The translations under genes and the position numbers were made by a program. A stretch of DNA of 64,000 nucleotides from Mucilaginibacter galii (lineage in GTDB: Bacteria; Bacteroidota; Bacteroidia; Sphingobacteriales; Sphingobacteriaceae). Below, piece after piece: positions 9,763-18,992 of the stretch; the stretch's first letter is position 1, and the number at the start of each line of letters is the position of its first letter. Under the pieces are notes generated by a model that saw only the letters and a list, made by a program, of their open reading frames with translations, was not told the DNA's origin and did not search any database. The stretch spans positions 124,001-188,000 of the forward strand of contig NZ_BMDO01000006.1 of assembly GCF_014635825.1 (NCBI RefSeq), read 5' to 3'.

Positions 9763-12237
9763 ATGATCAAAAACTATTTTAAAACTGCTTTCAGGAGCTT
9801 GTTAAAAAATAAAGCCTTTACGCTTATTAATATTATTGGGTTGGCCATAGGCATTAGCGCCGCCATAGTTATTTACATGGTGGTGCAATACGATTTTAGC
9901 TTTGATAAGTTTGAAAAGGATGGTGAGCGTGTTTACAGAGTAGTATCGGCTATTGCCTACCAAGGAGAGGTAAGCCATAATTCAGGCGTACCTATTCCCT
10001 TATATAAAGCCATCAATTCAGTAACAGGAATAGAGCAACCCGCTCCCTTCCGTATTTACAGTGAAGATGTACGCATTACAGTTCCGGCACCTAATACATC
10101 GCCCACAATATTTAAAAATCAGGAAAAGGTAATTATTTGTGACGAAGCTTATTTCAGGCTTTTTACCTATCAATGGCTTGCCGGGTCGGCCGCTACAGCA
10201 TTTAACAATCCAAACCAAGTGGTGCTAACGCAAAGCCGTGCAAAGCTGTACTTTCCCAACCTCACGCCGCTACAAGTTATTGACAAGACGGTAATGTATG
10301 ACGATTCGCTCAAAATGACGGTTTCGGGTATAGTAGCCGACATTAAAGAGAACACTGACTTGACATTTCACGATTTTATTAGTTTACACACTATTGATCA
10401 CTTTCAAGTTCAACCCACAGGTGGTGATCTGGATGGAGGCTATCATGAGGATAGCTGGGGCAGTACCTCATCTTACAATCAACTGTTTATTAAACTAAAA
10501 GATCAAAGTTCGACTCAGCAAATCGAAGTTCAACTTAATGCCTTAATACTCCGCAACAAAAAAGACATTAATGCGGGTGAAACACACAAGTTTGTACTAC
10601 AGCCTCTTAATGATATTCATTTCAACGCTGATTATGATAATTTTGGACAGCGGGTGGCTAACAAAAAGGTGCTCTTTAGTTTACTGGGCGTGGCTGCATT
10701 TATACTAATATTGGGCTGTATAAACTTTGTCAATTTAACCACAGCCCAATCGGCGCAACGCGCACGTGAAATAGGTGTGCGTAAAACTATTGGGGGCACA
10801 CAACAACAGCTTATTGGACAATTTTTAACCGAAACCTTATTACTTACTATTGTTGCAGCCATTATTTCGGCGGCTTTATCTTATTACTTGCTAAAACTTT
10901 TTTCGGGCTTTATACCTGCCGGGGTTAGCTATGCACAAATGTTTACGGTCGAAATGCTTTGCTTTATCGTGATACTCATCATTACGGTATCGGTTATATC
11001 AGGGTTATATCCGGCGATAGTGATGTCTTCCTATCAACCGGTACAAGTTTTGAAAGGTGCAGGATTGGCAGGTGCAGGAAAAGTCGGTTCAGTAAATTTA
11101 CGCAAATCGCTCACGGTGCTGCAGTTTGCAATTGCGCAGGTTTTTATTTTATTTACCCTGCTGGTAAGTAACCAAATACGTTACTTGTTGAATAAGGATT
11201 TAGGTTATAAAAAAGATGCCATACTTTACATCCGTACACCGCAAAATAGTGTGAAAAGTAATTTAAAACAGGTGTATTACGACAAGGTAAAAGCTATGCC
11301 ACAGGTAGAGGCCGTAAGTATAGCCAGCGATGCTCCGTCGTCCCTAAACAGCCACTCTACAACATTTAAGTATAATAATGGTAAAACGCTGCGCGAAACC
11401 GACGTTGAACTTAAGTATGCCGACCCTAACTATATTAACGTTTACCAATTAAAATTACTGGCCGGCCGCAACCTACAGCAGCACGATAGCACTGGTGCCT
11501 ATATTATTAACGAAACTTATCGCAAATTTTTAGGTTTTAACAGCCCGCAGCAAGCTATTGGTAAAATGGTAGAAGTTAATGATAAGCAAGAACCGATTAT
11601 TGGGGTCGTGCCAGATTTTTATCAGAAGCCGTTACAGTATGCTTTGAAACCGGCAGCACTATGCTATACAGCAGGCAGCAGGCACATGCGTACCCTAAAC
11701 ATTGCTTTAAAGCCCGAAGTGCCGGGTTCTGACAACTGGAAAGCGGCCATAGCTAAAATGGAAGCCGCATGGCACGAGGTTTATCCTGAAGAAGAATTTG
11801 AATACCGCTTTGTTGATGAAAGTGTAGCCCGCTTTTACAAGGCAGAGCAGAACATTGGTAAATTACTGCAATGGGCTACTGGAATTTCAGTTTTGATCAG
11901 TTGCATGGGCTTACTGGGGCTGGCTATATTCACCACCAGCCAGCGGACTAAGGAAATAGGTATACGTAAGGTTATGGGAGCCAGTGTAACCCAGATCATA
12001 GCACTGTTAAGTACCAATTTTATAAAACTTATAGTAATAGCTTTTGCCATAGCAGCTCCTATTGCCTGGTACTTTTTACACCATTGGTTACAAGACTTTG
12101 CCTACCACACCACAATTAATCCTTGGATGTTTGCCATTACCATTTTAGCAACTATTTGTATAGCGCTGCTGACTATGAGCCTGCAAACTGTTAAGGCTGC
12201 CATGGCCAACCCGGTTAAGAGCCTGCGTAGCGAATGA
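9763..12237 (+). CDS. MacB/FtsX-like ABC transporter permease, copy 2
   Basis: This 824-residue paralogue of the upstream permease has the same order of domains: an N-terminal helix (NIIGLAIGISAAIVIYMVVQ), a periplasmic core, an FtsX helix set with REIGVRKTIGGTQQQLIGQF, a second periplasmic part and C-terminal helices with RTKEIGIRKVMGASVTQIIA. The two proteins align end to end and finish with the same 12 residues, so they arose by tandem duplication. The 46-bp gap and lack of a terminator between them support co-transcription. No ATPase neighbour is seen. The substrate is unknown. Confidence 0.9.
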   Translation: MIKNYFKTAFRSLLKNKAFTLINIIGLAIGISAAIVIYMVVQYDFSFDKFEKDGERVYRVVSAIAYQGEVSHNSGVPIPLYKAINSVTGIEQPAPFRIYSEDVRITVPAPNTSPTIFKNQEKVIICDEAYFRLFTYQWLAGSAATAFNNPNQVVLTQSRAKLYFPNLTPLQVIDKTVMYDDSLKMTVSGIVADIKENTDLTFHDFISLHTIDHFQVQPTGGDLDGGYHEDSWGSTSSYNQLFIKLKDQSSTQQIEVQLNALILRNKKDINAGETHKFVLQPLNDIHFNADYDNFGQRVANKKVLFSLLGVAAFILILGCINFVNLTTAQSAQRAREIGVRKTIGGTQQQLIGQFLTETLLLTIVAAIISAALSYYLLKLFSGFIPAGVSYAQMFTVEMLCFIVILIITVSVISGLYPAIVMSSYQPVQVLKGAGLAGAGKVGSVNLRKSLTVLQFAIAQVFILFTLLVSNQIRYLLNKDLGYKKDAILYIRTPQNSVKSNLKQVYYDKVKAMPQVEAVSIASDAPSSLNSHSTTFKYNNGKTLRETDVELKYADPNYINVYQLKLLAGRNLQQHDSTGAYIINETYRKFLGFNSPQQAIGKMVEVNDKQEPIIGVVPDFYQKPLQYALKPAALCYTAGSRHMRTLNIALKPEVPGSDNWKAAIAKMEAAWHEVYPEEEFEYRFVDESVARFYKAEQNIGKLLQWATGISVLISCMGLLGLAIFTTSQRTKEIGIRKVMGASVTQIIALLSTNFIKLIVIAFAIAAPIAWYFLHHWLQDFAYHTTINPWMFAITILATICIALLTMSLQTVKAAMANPVKSLRSE

Positions 12238-12260
12238 AGTTGCAGGGGTTTATATTATGT

Positions 12261-12322
12261 GGAGCGGAGGTTTTCAAAACAGACAGCAATTTTGCGGGCA
12301 ATCCCATAATTACCTCCGCTCC
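12261..12322. repeat. inverted-repeat spacer element (GGAGCGGAGGT type)
   Basis: GGAGCGGAGGT at 12261-12271 is mirrored exactly by ACCTCCGCTCC at 12312-12322 around a 40-base interior. It lies between the convergent permease and acetyltransferase genes. The following CTCCTAACCCTCGCACCT resembles the spacer at 45,269-45,397, so this may be a dispersed element. It could also act as a weak bidirectional hairpin. Confidence 0.6.
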
Positions 12323-12347
12323 TTACAACTCCTAACCCTCGCACCTA

Positions 12348-12977
12348 TCACAATCCCATATTCAACAGATCCTGAAAGCGTTGAACATATTGGCCAACGT
12401 GTACGCCATCCATTAAGGCATGATGCACATGAACAGACATGGCCATTATTTTTTGACCGTCCACATCGGTTATACGCCCGAAGCTGATCTTGGGTACACT
12501 TTCTTTATAACTGAACATGCGCGCATGCGATATAGAGGTAAAGTTGATCCAGGGCAAGGTAGAATAATGAATTACGTTTTGCCCTGAGGTTGAGGGCAAT
12601 AGCTCGTTACTGCTTTGCACACGGCCTATTTCCTGCTCAGCACCTTCCAAAAATATCTGGAAAGATTCGTGATAATTAATGTAAGAAAACCCGAACGTTC
12701 CGTTGGGGCGGTTTATCGTGGCCGATGCATGAACATCGTCATAAACCATTACCTCACCATCTTCTATACGGTAACGGAAAGGTTCGGTAAGATTAGCTGC
12801 ACCTAATGATTGATACAAGTAATAGATGAACAGAGAAACCCCGGCAGCTTTGGCATGCTCATAGGCAAGTGTTACATCAACGTTTACGGTAACGCCAAAA
12901 TAGGGTTCTTCAAACTGATTGAAAAATTCAAAATGCTGCTTACGCGGCCAGGTTGCTAAGTCGAGCTTGTGTTTCAT
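12348..12977 (-). CDS. CatA-like O-acetyltransferase (chloramphenicol acetyltransferase family)
   Basis: This 209-residue acyltransferase uses acetyl-CoA. The family signature HHALMDGVHVGQYVQRFQDL near the C terminus contains the catalytic histidine and the DG pair (HHxxxDG). The N terminus (LDLATWPRKQHFEFFNQFEE) matches the usual start of CAT trimers. The ATG at 12977 is chosen over a longer 12-residue extension because it gives the family-typical N terminus. Whether it acts on chloramphenicol or on another hydroxyl substrate cannot be told; chromosomal homologues are often not resistance genes. It is monocistronic. Confidence 0.87.
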   Translation of the reverse strand: MKHKLDLATWPRKQHFEFFNQFEEPYFGVTVNVDVTLAYEHAKAAGVSLFIYYLYQSLGAANLTEPFRYRIEDGEVMVYDDVHASATINRPNGTFGFSYINYHESFQIFLEGAEQEIGRVQSSNELLPSTSGQNVIHYSTLPWINFTSISHARMFSYKESVPKISFGRITDVDGQKIMAMSVHVHHALMDGVHVGQYVQRFQDLLNMGL

Positions 12978-13065
12978 AATTATTATAATCTTTACGGTCC
13001 TGCTGTTGAGCAAAAACCGTCAGGGCTACAAAGATTTAGAAAATTACAGAACTTTTTAGCAGCCC

Positions 13066-13614
13066 TTAAATAATTGTAGCAGCGGCTTTCTCATGGTTAT
13101 AGTATTCTTCCAACTCTTTCAACCTTGTTACCTGCGTAGGCCGTGGATTGATAAAGGTTCGTACTTTTTTTACCAGTGCGTAAGCATCATCATAAGTTAA
13201 ACCAGTTTTTAGCAGATAAGCTATGGTCATGGTGGGCCCTCGCCCTAAGCCCTGCCTGCAATGAATGTAAACTTTTCCGCCGTTCTTTATTTCCTGGTCG
13301 ACAAAATCAGCACCTTGGATTAATACTTCCATACTCGGAGAGGTATTGTCTTCAGTAGGCAAATGCAAATAATGAAAGCCTTCGTACTGCGCCTCGCTAT
13401 ATATTGAGTGCATGCGCATGTTAATGATAGCCGTTACGCCCAAGGCCTTCAACTTTTTTAAGCCCACCAAATTATACTGGCTTCCTAAAAAGAGGTTTGC
13501 CGTAATCTGGCTACGCTTAAGCATAGGCCTGCCTGCAATCAACCGGTAAAAATGATCGGTTGTTTGTTGTAAGAATATAATAACCAGTCTGATCCAGCTT
13601 TTAAGTTTATGCAT
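13066..13614 (-). CDS. dual-specificity protein phosphatase family protein
   Basis: A 182-residue phosphatase of the cysteine-dependent superfamily. The P-loop HCRQGLGRGPTM has the CX5R pattern, with the general-acid region earlier (LPTEDNTSP). The N terminus (SWIRLVIIFLQQTTDHFYRL) is hydrophobic and may associate with the membrane. The first 8 bp overlap the end of the upstream lipid kinase, so the two are translationally coupled. The pairing suggests a lipid phosphate or regulatory phosphorylation role; PTPMT-like phosphatases act on phosphatidylglycerol phosphate, but that function is only an inference here. Confidence 0.85.
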   Translation of the reverse strand: MHKLKSWIRLVIIFLQQTTDHFYRLIAGRPMLKRSQITANLFLGSQYNLVGLKKLKALGVTAIINMRMHSIYSEAQYEGFHYLHLPTEDNTSPSMEVLIQGADFVDQEIKNGGKVYIHCRQGLGRGPTMTIAYLLKTGLTYDDAYALVKKVRTFINPRPTQVTRLKELEEYYNHEKAAATII

Positions 13615-14503
13615 TGGTTTTGGAATTTTGCGGCACTAATATTTTAATGGCCGCAGGAGCTACTTTAATGTTTAACACACGTGCAGTTTCTTCGTAATCA
13701 TCGCAAATAAAATGCTGTTCGTGCTCGGTAGTTATGGTCACTTGTTTACACGACCAATGCTTGATGGCATCAGTGTCGTTTTGCAGCAGCGTGCTTCCCG
13801 CGACTTTTAGCAGTGAAACGAAATCAGTGTCTTTAAGCAATATAACATCAAGAAAGCCATCTGTAATACTGATGCCCGGCTGTAAATCAAAATCGCCTAT
13901 ACCTATATTACCCGAGTTTGTTACCGTTAGGGAAACACCGCTTTCTTCTATAAGCTGACCATCAATTTCGAGCCGGTATTTTATGGGTTCAGCATTGGCA
14001 ATATTTTTAATGGCTGTTATTCCATAAGCCAGCTGACCGATGTTGTCTTTAAGGTTACGGTCTGTTTGCAATATCATATCGGCCATAATGCCCAAGTTAA
14101 TGCGGAGCAAAAAAGGGCGATCATTCATCAGCCCCATGTCCATGGTCTTGAATGAGGCTTGCTCGCTAATCAACAATTGAATAGCTTCCTTTGTATCAAT
14201 GGGTATGGCTAATTCCTTTGCCATTACGTTGGCGGTTCCACCGGGTATTACGGCCATTGGCATTGTCGTACCAAATATTGCGCTGGCTACCTCAGTTACG
14301 CAGCCATCGCCGCCGTATACGGCAATAAGATCGGTTTTGCCAATTAAAGTATGCGCAGTTTCGCCGGCACTTATGCCCCTTTTAGTAATCGTAACATCCC
14401 AGTTAGTGTCTGAATGATCAAGAACCTGGTTAATATAAGATAGGATAGGTTCTTCATTACCCGATGCAGGATTGATAATGAAATGAATATGCTTGAATTT
14501 CAT
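13607..14503 (-). CDS. diacylglycerol/sphingosine kinase-like lipid kinase
   Basis: A 298-residue member of the DAGK catalytic superfamily (YegS/DgkB/BmrU type). The signatures are FIINPASG at the start, VYGGDGCVTEVASAIFG (ATP-binding GGDG) and IPGGTANVMAKELAIP. The C-terminal beta-sandwich follows (INLGIMADMI, TDGFLDVILL). The ATG at 14503 is chosen over a 12-residue longer start because FKHIHFIINPASG is the normal family beginning. It overlaps the downstream phosphatase by 8 bp. The lipid substrate is not determined by the sequence; candidates are diacylglycerol or sphingoid bases, the latter being common in Sphingobacteriaceae. Confidence 0.9.
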   Translation of the reverse strand: MKFKHIHFIINPASGNEEPILSYINQVLDHSDTNWDVTITKRGISAGETAHTLIGKTDLIAVYGGDGCVTEVASAIFGTTMPMAVIPGGTANVMAKELAIPIDTKEAIQLLISEQASFKTMDMGLMNDRPFLLRINLGIMADMILQTDRNLKDNIGQLAYGITAIKNIANAEPIKYRLEIDGQLIEESGVSLTVTNSGNIGIGDFDLQPGISITDGFLDVILLKDTDFVSLLKVAGSTLLQNDTDAIKHWSCKQVTITTEHEQHFICDDYEETARVLNIKVAPAAIKILVPQNSKTNA

Positions 14504-14688
14504 GAAGATGCAGCTGGAATTGTTGTTATTGCTAAGCACAGCTTTACCTGTACATCATATACTTAAACGTTAACACTCGGTTCTGTCAATAGTTGAGCAG
14601 TAAGTATTAACATTGTGTAAAGTATATGGCACAACCAGATGTTAACGCATGAAAGGATGTTAAGAAAGCGACGTAACATTGTAGTTAG

Positions 14689-15381
14689 TTATAGCGCGAT
14701 GTACTGCAGCACTTCCTGTATATGGGTTACACTCTTAAAATTATCATGCTCTACCTGGTTTTCCACCATTTCGTGCACCCAGGTAATATGGTAGGGTATG
14801 TGTATGGCGTGCCCACCAATATTAAGCACCGGCAAAATATCCGACTTTAAGGAGTTGCCCACCATTAATAATTCGTTGGGTTGGATATCGAGGTGTTTAA
14901 CCAGTTTCTGGTAACTGGCGTCATCCTTTTCGGACATTACCTCTATGTGGTGAAAATATTGCAGCAGGTTTGACTTTTTCAGTTTGCGCTCCTGATCGAG
15001 CAGATCGCCCTTAGTGGCTACTACCAGCCTGTATTTATCTTGTAAAGATTGCAGCACCTGCTCTACGCCTTCCAATAGCTCAATGGGCTCGTTAAGTAGC
15101 TCCTTACCTAAAGCCAGTATCTTTTCTATGGCTTGAGTATTAATTTGTCCGTCCGTTATTCGCAACGCTGTTTCTATCATCGACAGTACAAAACCTTTTA
15201 TACCATAACCGTAAAGCCCTAAATTGCCAATTTCAATTTTCAACAGTTCGCGCTCAATGTCATGAGTGGGCAAAAACTCACTAAAAAGGTTGCAAAACTT
15301 TTCTTCGGTGCGCCTGAAATAAGGTTCGTTTACCCAAAGCGTATCATCGGCATCAAAGGCAATAACTTTAATATTCATCAT
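14689..15381 (-). CDS. HAD family hydrolase
   Basis: A 230-residue haloacid-dehalogenase-type phosphatase. Motif I is FDADDTLW (nucleophile and general-acid aspartates), motif II is VVATKGD, the motif III lysine sits in RKLKKSNL, and motif IV is MVGNSLKSDILPVL. A helical C1 cap lies between motifs I and II. ATG codons occur at 15381 and 15378, while an earlier TTG at 15387 is unlikely. It has no signal peptide. The substrate is unknown; house-cleaning phosphatase or sugar phosphatase roles are typical. Confidence 0.87.
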   Translation of the reverse strand: MMNIKVIAFDADDTLWVNEPYFRRTEEKFCNLFSEFLPTHDIERELLKIEIGNLGLYGYGIKGFVLSMIETALRITDGQINTQAIEKILALGKELLNEPIELLEGVEQVLQSLQDKYRLVVATKGDLLDQERKLKKSNLLQYFHHIEVMSEKDDASYQKLVKHLDIQPNELLMVGNSLKSDILPVLNIGGHAIHIPYHITWVHEMVENQVEHDNFKSVTHIQEVLQYIAL

Positions 15382-15439
15382 GAACAATTTGTTGGCAATA
15401 TTAAGAAATACCCTTTATTTTTTGGTTAATGCTATGATA

Positions 15440-15592
15440 ACTACTATAACGGAGTCAACTTTTATGAAAACATTGCTTTCCACAACTTATAAGAGTACCT
15501 TTGTATTGAAGGCATCATCTTGATGTTGTTGTTTTCATAAGTAAAATTAGATTAGGAACCGGATAGCGAGTATCCGGTTTCTTTATTTTTTA
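15440..15592 (+). ncRNA. candidate small RNA or 19-codon peptide transcript with terminator
   Basis: This lies in the gap between two minus-strand genes. On the plus strand GGAG at 15451 precedes an ATG at 15464 that encodes 19 codons ending at 15523 (MKTLLSTTYKSTFVLKASS). ATGAAAACA at 15464-15472 can pair with TGTTTTCAT at 15530-15538. The stretch ends in a hairpin, AACCGGATA (15557-15565) with TATCCGGTT (15571-15579), followed by a T-rich tract. No plus-strand gene upstream needs this terminator. It could alternatively be a weak terminator for the minus-strand antiporter. Confidence 0.35.
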
Positions 15593-15615
15593 AGCAAGCG
15601 TGAATCAACTAGTAA

Positions 15616-16860
15616 CTACTTAATTTCTTTTGCAAACCGGGCTTCCATATATTTCATAACCCGGGTAGCCGTTAATCCATGCAGTAAAATAGATAGCAGA
15701 ATAGTGAACATTACTATCGTCCACAATTCGTCGGCATGTGGAAATTTAGCCTCTTTAAAAGCATAAGCCAAGTAAAATACAGAACCCATACCTCTGATAC
15801 CAAAAAAACTGATCACCCATTTTTCAGTGGAGTGCACTTGATTGCATGATGCTAAACTTAAATACGAAGTAATGGGTCTGACCAATAATAAAAACATCAA
15901 AGAAAACATCACCATGGGCCAGGTTAACCCGCTTAGCACACCGCTTAGCAAACTCCCGCCAAACAAAATAAGCACAATAGCCAGCATAATGCGCTCGCTT
16001 TGGTCTGTAAAAGCATGCAGCTTATCATGATAGTTGTGGCCAACCTCATAATTCCTAAGTGTAAGGCCGGCTACAAAAACAGCTACAAAACCGTAACCAT
16101 GCAATAATTCGGCAATGCCATAAACCATTAAAGTGAGCGATAATGCTACAAAACCGTCGCGGGTTTCCAGCACATTAAATTTATCGCTCATGGTAAACAG
16201 GATGTAGCCCAAAAGTTTGCCAATAAGGAAGCCAACAGCCAGGCCAACTACCATACGTAAAATCACATTGTAACCGAGCCATTCCCACAAATTAACATCA
16301 GCACTTCCACCCATATGGCATATAGCTATAGCCAGCAATACAAAGGGAAAGGCCAGGCTATCATTCATGCCGGCTTCGGCTGTTAGAGCAAATTTGGTTT
16401 CAAACTTTATGTTTTCATTAGGCGGCCCAACCTGCACGTCAGAAGCCAATACAGGATCTGTTGGGGCCAATACCGCACCCAGCAGCAACGCCGACGCGAC
16501 ACCTAGGTTAAAAAAAGCATACCCTAACAGAGATGCTACGGCTATACAACCCACCATGCCAATGGTTACCAGCCGTAAAGGACTTTGCCAGCTTTTCCAC
16601 TTTAGCGGGCGGTCTATTTTTATAGCCGTACCCATGAGCGAAATAATGACCACCAGTTCGGTTAAGTGCCCGGTATAAGTAAGGTTTGTTTTAGGATTAG
16701 CGGCTGGCAGCAAATGTGGAAAAAGCAGGTAAATAAGCATACCGCCCAGTGTGTATAATATGGCATAAGAAACACCAGTGCGCTTAGTAAAAGCAGGCAT
16801 CCAAGCCATGCCCAAGGCAGCTATACCAATTACGCTGATGATAACAATATATTGATCCAT
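15616..16860 (-). CDS. NhaP-type cation:proton antiporter (CPA1 family)
   Basis: A 414-residue membrane protein with about 11-12 hydrophobic helices. The conserved core is GAVLAPTDPVLASDVQVGPP (family TDP motif), then TAEAGMNDSLAFPFVLLAIA with the acid residues expected for ion binding. The last helices run to LSILLHGLTATRVMKYMEAR. It should exchange Na+ or K+ for protons across the inner membrane. There is no C-terminal regulatory domain. The start at 16860 (MDQYIVIISVIG) gives helix 1 directly. It is monocistronic. Confidence 0.9.
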   Translation of the reverse strand: MDQYIVIISVIGIAALGMAWMPAFTKRTGVSYAILYTLGGMLIYLLFPHLLPAANPKTNLTYTGHLTELVVIISLMGTAIKIDRPLKWKSWQSPLRLVTIGMVGCIAVASLLGYAFFNLGVASALLLGAVLAPTDPVLASDVQVGPPNENIKFETKFALTAEAGMNDSLAFPFVLLAIAICHMGGSADVNLWEWLGYNVILRMVVGLAVGFLIGKLLGYILFTMSDKFNVLETRDGFVALSLTLMVYGIAELLHGYGFVAVFVAGLTLRNYEVGHNYHDKLHAFTDQSERIMLAIVLILFGGSLLSGVLSGLTWPMVMFSLMFLLLVRPITSYLSLASCNQVHSTEKWVISFFGIRGMGSVFYLAYAFKEAKFPHADELWTIVMFTILLSILLHGLTATRVMKYMEARFAKEIK

Positions 16861-17016
16861 GTGTAAAATAAGGACTCACAACATTAAGCGTGAAAGGTAA
16901 ACGGTAACTGTAATGACGCGCAATCAGAATTTTATATACCGATAGCTCAATAAGGTAAAAACTGAACCCCGTTTTTGTTTGCCATATCCTCACACAAAAG
17001 CACCTGTTAAAACGTT

Positions 17017-17046
17017 TACATTTGCAAGAAAAAATGCGTACATTTG
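17017..17046 (+). promoter_or_regulatory. tandem TACATTTG promoter boxes before queA
   Basis: TACATTTG occurs at 17017-17024 and again at 17039-17046, each matching the Bacteroidota -7 consensus and each followed by GC. The second lies 27 bp before the queA ATG. Well-spaced -33 boxes are not evident, so either or both could be used. Confidence 0.45.
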
Positions 17047-17073
17047 CGCCCTAAAAATCTATTTGAAAAAGAT

Positions 17074-18123
17074 ATGAAATTATCTCAATTTAAATTCAAC
17101 CTACCCGATTCACTGATTGCTCATAATCCGGCTGAAACCCGTGATGAGGCTCGTTTAATGGTGTTACACCGCGATTCGGGCAAAATTGAGCATAAAATAT
17201 TCAAGGATGTTTTGGATTATTTTGATGATAAAGATGTAATGATCCTGAATAACACCAAAGTTTTCCCTGCCCGTATGTACGGTAATAAAGAGAAAACTGG
17301 TGCCACTATTGAAGTTTTTTTACTCCGCGAATTAAATAAAGAATTACGCTTATGGGACGTGTTAGTTGACCCGGCCCGTAAAATTCGCGTTGGTAATAAG
17401 TTATATTTCGGTGATGATGATCTTTTGGTTGCCGAGGTGGTTGATAACACTACATCGCGTGGCCGCACTATACGCTTTTTGTTTGATGGCACTGATGAGG
17501 AATTCCGCCGTAACGTGGAGATCCTGGGTGAAACTCCGCTGCCTAAATACATTAAACGTAAGGCTACCGCCGAAGATAAGGAGCGCTACCAAACCATTTT
17601 TGCTAAAAACGAAGGTGCTGTTGCAGCCCCTACTGCCGGTTTACACTTTAGCCGCGAGTTAATGAAACGCCTTGAACTTAAAGGTGTTGAATTTGCCGAG
17701 GTTACCCTGCACGTAGGCTTAGGTACTTTTCGCCCGGTTGAGGTAGAAGACTTAACCAAACACAAAATGGATTCAGAGCAGATCATCATCGAGCAAAAGC
17801 AAGCCGATATTGTGAACCGCGCTATTGAACGTAAAAGCCGTGTTTGTGCCGTGGGTACAACATCAATGCGCGCCATTGAATCGGCCGTATCGGCAAATAA
17901 AACGCTGAAATCGGTTAACGACTGGACCAGCAAGTTCATTTTCCCGCCGTACGATTTCAGTATCGCGAACTCTATGATCACTAACTTTCACACACCAGAG
18001 TCAACCTTGTTAATGATGGTGAGTGCCTTCGGTGGTTATGAAAATGTAATGAATGCCTACGAAGTTGCAGTAAAAGAGAAATACCGTTTCTACAGCTACG
18101 GCGATGCCATGCTGATGATATAA
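17074..18123 (+). CDS. queA: S-adenosylmethionine:tRNA ribosyltransferase-isomerase
   Basis: QueA transfers and isomerises the ribosyl part of S-adenosylmethionine onto 7-aminomethyl-7-deazaguanine in tRNA, giving epoxyqueuosine at wobble position 34. The protein has 349 residues and is full length. Signatures are [20 protein letters not shown] at the start, [34 protein letters not shown], and near the end [19 protein letters not shown]. The ATG at 17074 is preferred to a start 10 codons upstream because [11 protein letters not shown] is the family-typical N terminus and the promoter boxes overlap the longer reading. A strong terminator follows. Confidence 0.96.
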   Translation: MKLSQFKFNLPDSLIAHNPAETRDEARLMVLHRDSGKIEHKIFKDVLDYFDDKDVMILNNTKVFPARMYGNKEKTGATIEVFLLRELNKELRLWDVLVDPARKIRVGNKLYFGDDDLLVAEVVDNTTSRGRTIRFLFDGTDEEFRRNVEILGETPLPKYIKRKATAEDKERYQTIFAKNEGAVAAPTAGLHFSRELMKRLELKGVEFAEVTLHVGLGTFRPVEVEDLTKHKMDSEQIIIEQKQADIVNRAIERKSRVCAVGTTSMRAIESAVSANKTLKSVNDWTSKFIFPPYDFSIANSMITNFHTPESTLLMMVSAFGGYENVMNAYEVAVKEKYRFYSYGDAMLMI

Positions 18124-18168
18124 GTTTTTTGTTGATCTGAACTTTTCTACAGCAATGATATATCTTAT

Positions 18169-18199
18169 AAAACGCTACCGGTAATCGGTGGCGTTTTTT
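18169..18199 (+). terminator. intrinsic terminator after queA
   Basis: AAAACGCTACCG (18169-18180) pairs with CGGTGGCGTTTT around a GTAAT loop, followed by a run of T to 18199. It lies 46 bp after the queA stop and before ispD. Confidence 0.85.
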
Positions 18200-18206
18200 A
18201 TTAGCT

Positions 18207-18214
18207 TATATTTG
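18207..18214 (+). promoter_or_regulatory. putative -7 promoter box of ispD
   Basis: TATATTTG followed by C, a TAnnTTTG match 17 bp upstream of the ispD ATG and just downstream of the queA terminator. It implies a very short untranslated leader. Confidence 0.45.
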
Positions 18215-18230
18215 CTAAATTTTTCTAAGT

Positions 18231-18944
18231 ATGTCAACGTACGATCCTGCAACTTTCAACTTACAACGTTCAGCTAACACTCAAAAGCGTTTTGCAATTA
18301 TAGTTGCAGGTGGCTCCGGCTCTCGTATGCGGTCGGCCGTTCCTAAACAATTTCTGTTACTTAATGGCTTACCAGTGCTTATGCATACCATGCAGGCTTT
18401 TCATAACAGCCATCCAAAGCCTCAAATTATTTTAGCGCTGCCCCAAAACTACCATGAATATTGGATACAGTTATGCGCCGATTATAAGTTTGCTCTACCC
18501 TACCAACTGGTAAGTGGTGGGCATACCAGGTTTCATTCTGTAAAAAATGCATTAGAATTAATTCCAAATGATGCCTTGGTTGCCATACATGATGCCGTAC
18601 GTCCGCTAATCAGTTCAGCAATTATTGAAGATGCCTATTTACAGGCTACCAAACATGGTGCGGTGGTAGTAGCCGTAAAAAGCAGGGATTCAATAAGGCA
18701 ATTAAAAAGTGGGGAAACTAAAAGCTTGTTACGTGATGAGATCTACCTTGTACAAACACCACAAACATTTAAAGCCAGCTTATTAAAAGAAGCCTACGAA
18801 CACCCATACCAGGAAAGCTTTACAGATGATGCCAGCGTGGCAGAACAAGCCGGTTATGCCATACATATTGCGGAGGGCAGTTACCAAAACTTCAAGATAA
18901 CTTTTCCTGAAGACATCGCCATTGCTGAATTATTAATGAAATAA
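18231..18944 (+). CDS. ispD: 2-C-methyl-D-erythritol 4-phosphate cytidylyltransferase
   Basis: IspD transfers CMP from CTP to methylerythritol phosphate in the non-mevalonate isoprenoid pathway. The 237-residue protein contains the nucleotide-binding loop IIVAGGSGSRMRSAVPKQFL, then AIHDAVRPLIS, TPQTF and TDDASVAEQAG, all diagnostic for the family. It has an extra N-terminal segment of about 20 residues before the first strand (from MSTYDPATFN), slightly longer than usual; an internal start is possible, but no better ATG is obvious. It is monocistronic, between a terminator upstream and the minus-strand small genes downstream. Confidence 0.93.
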   Translation: MSTYDPATFNLQRSANTQKRFAIIVAGGSGSRMRSAVPKQFLLLNGLPVLMHTMQAFHNSHPKPQIILALPQNYHEYWIQLCADYKFALPYQLVSGGHTRFHSVKNALELIPNDALVAIHDAVRPLISSAIIEDAYLQATKHGAVVVAVKSRDSIRQLKSGETKSLLRDEIYLVQTPQTFKASLLKEAYEHPYQESFTDDASVAEQAGYAIHIAEGSYQNFKITFPEDIAIAELLMK

Positions 18945-18947
18945 AAA

Positions 18948-18975
18948 AAGCCTTCCAGCGCTAACCGGAAGGCTT
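18948..18975 (-). terminator. terminator shared by ispD and the tandem membrane-protein genes
   Basis: AAGCCTTCC (18948-18956) pairs with GGAAGGCTT (18967-18975). The flanking A-run becomes a T-run on the minus strand, so it best serves the minus-strand 53-residue gene ending at 18993. It can also end ispD transcripts. Confidence 0.75.
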
Positions 18976-18992
18976 ATGTTGATCATGTTAAA

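Noticed and set aside
12257..12487. Plus-strand ORF after the second permease
   Set aside because: It overlaps the inverted repeat spacer and then runs antisense to the acetyltransferase gene.
12348..12977. Chloramphenicol resistance gene
   Set aside because: The catalytic motif supports the family only; chromosomal CatA-like enzymes often have other substrates.
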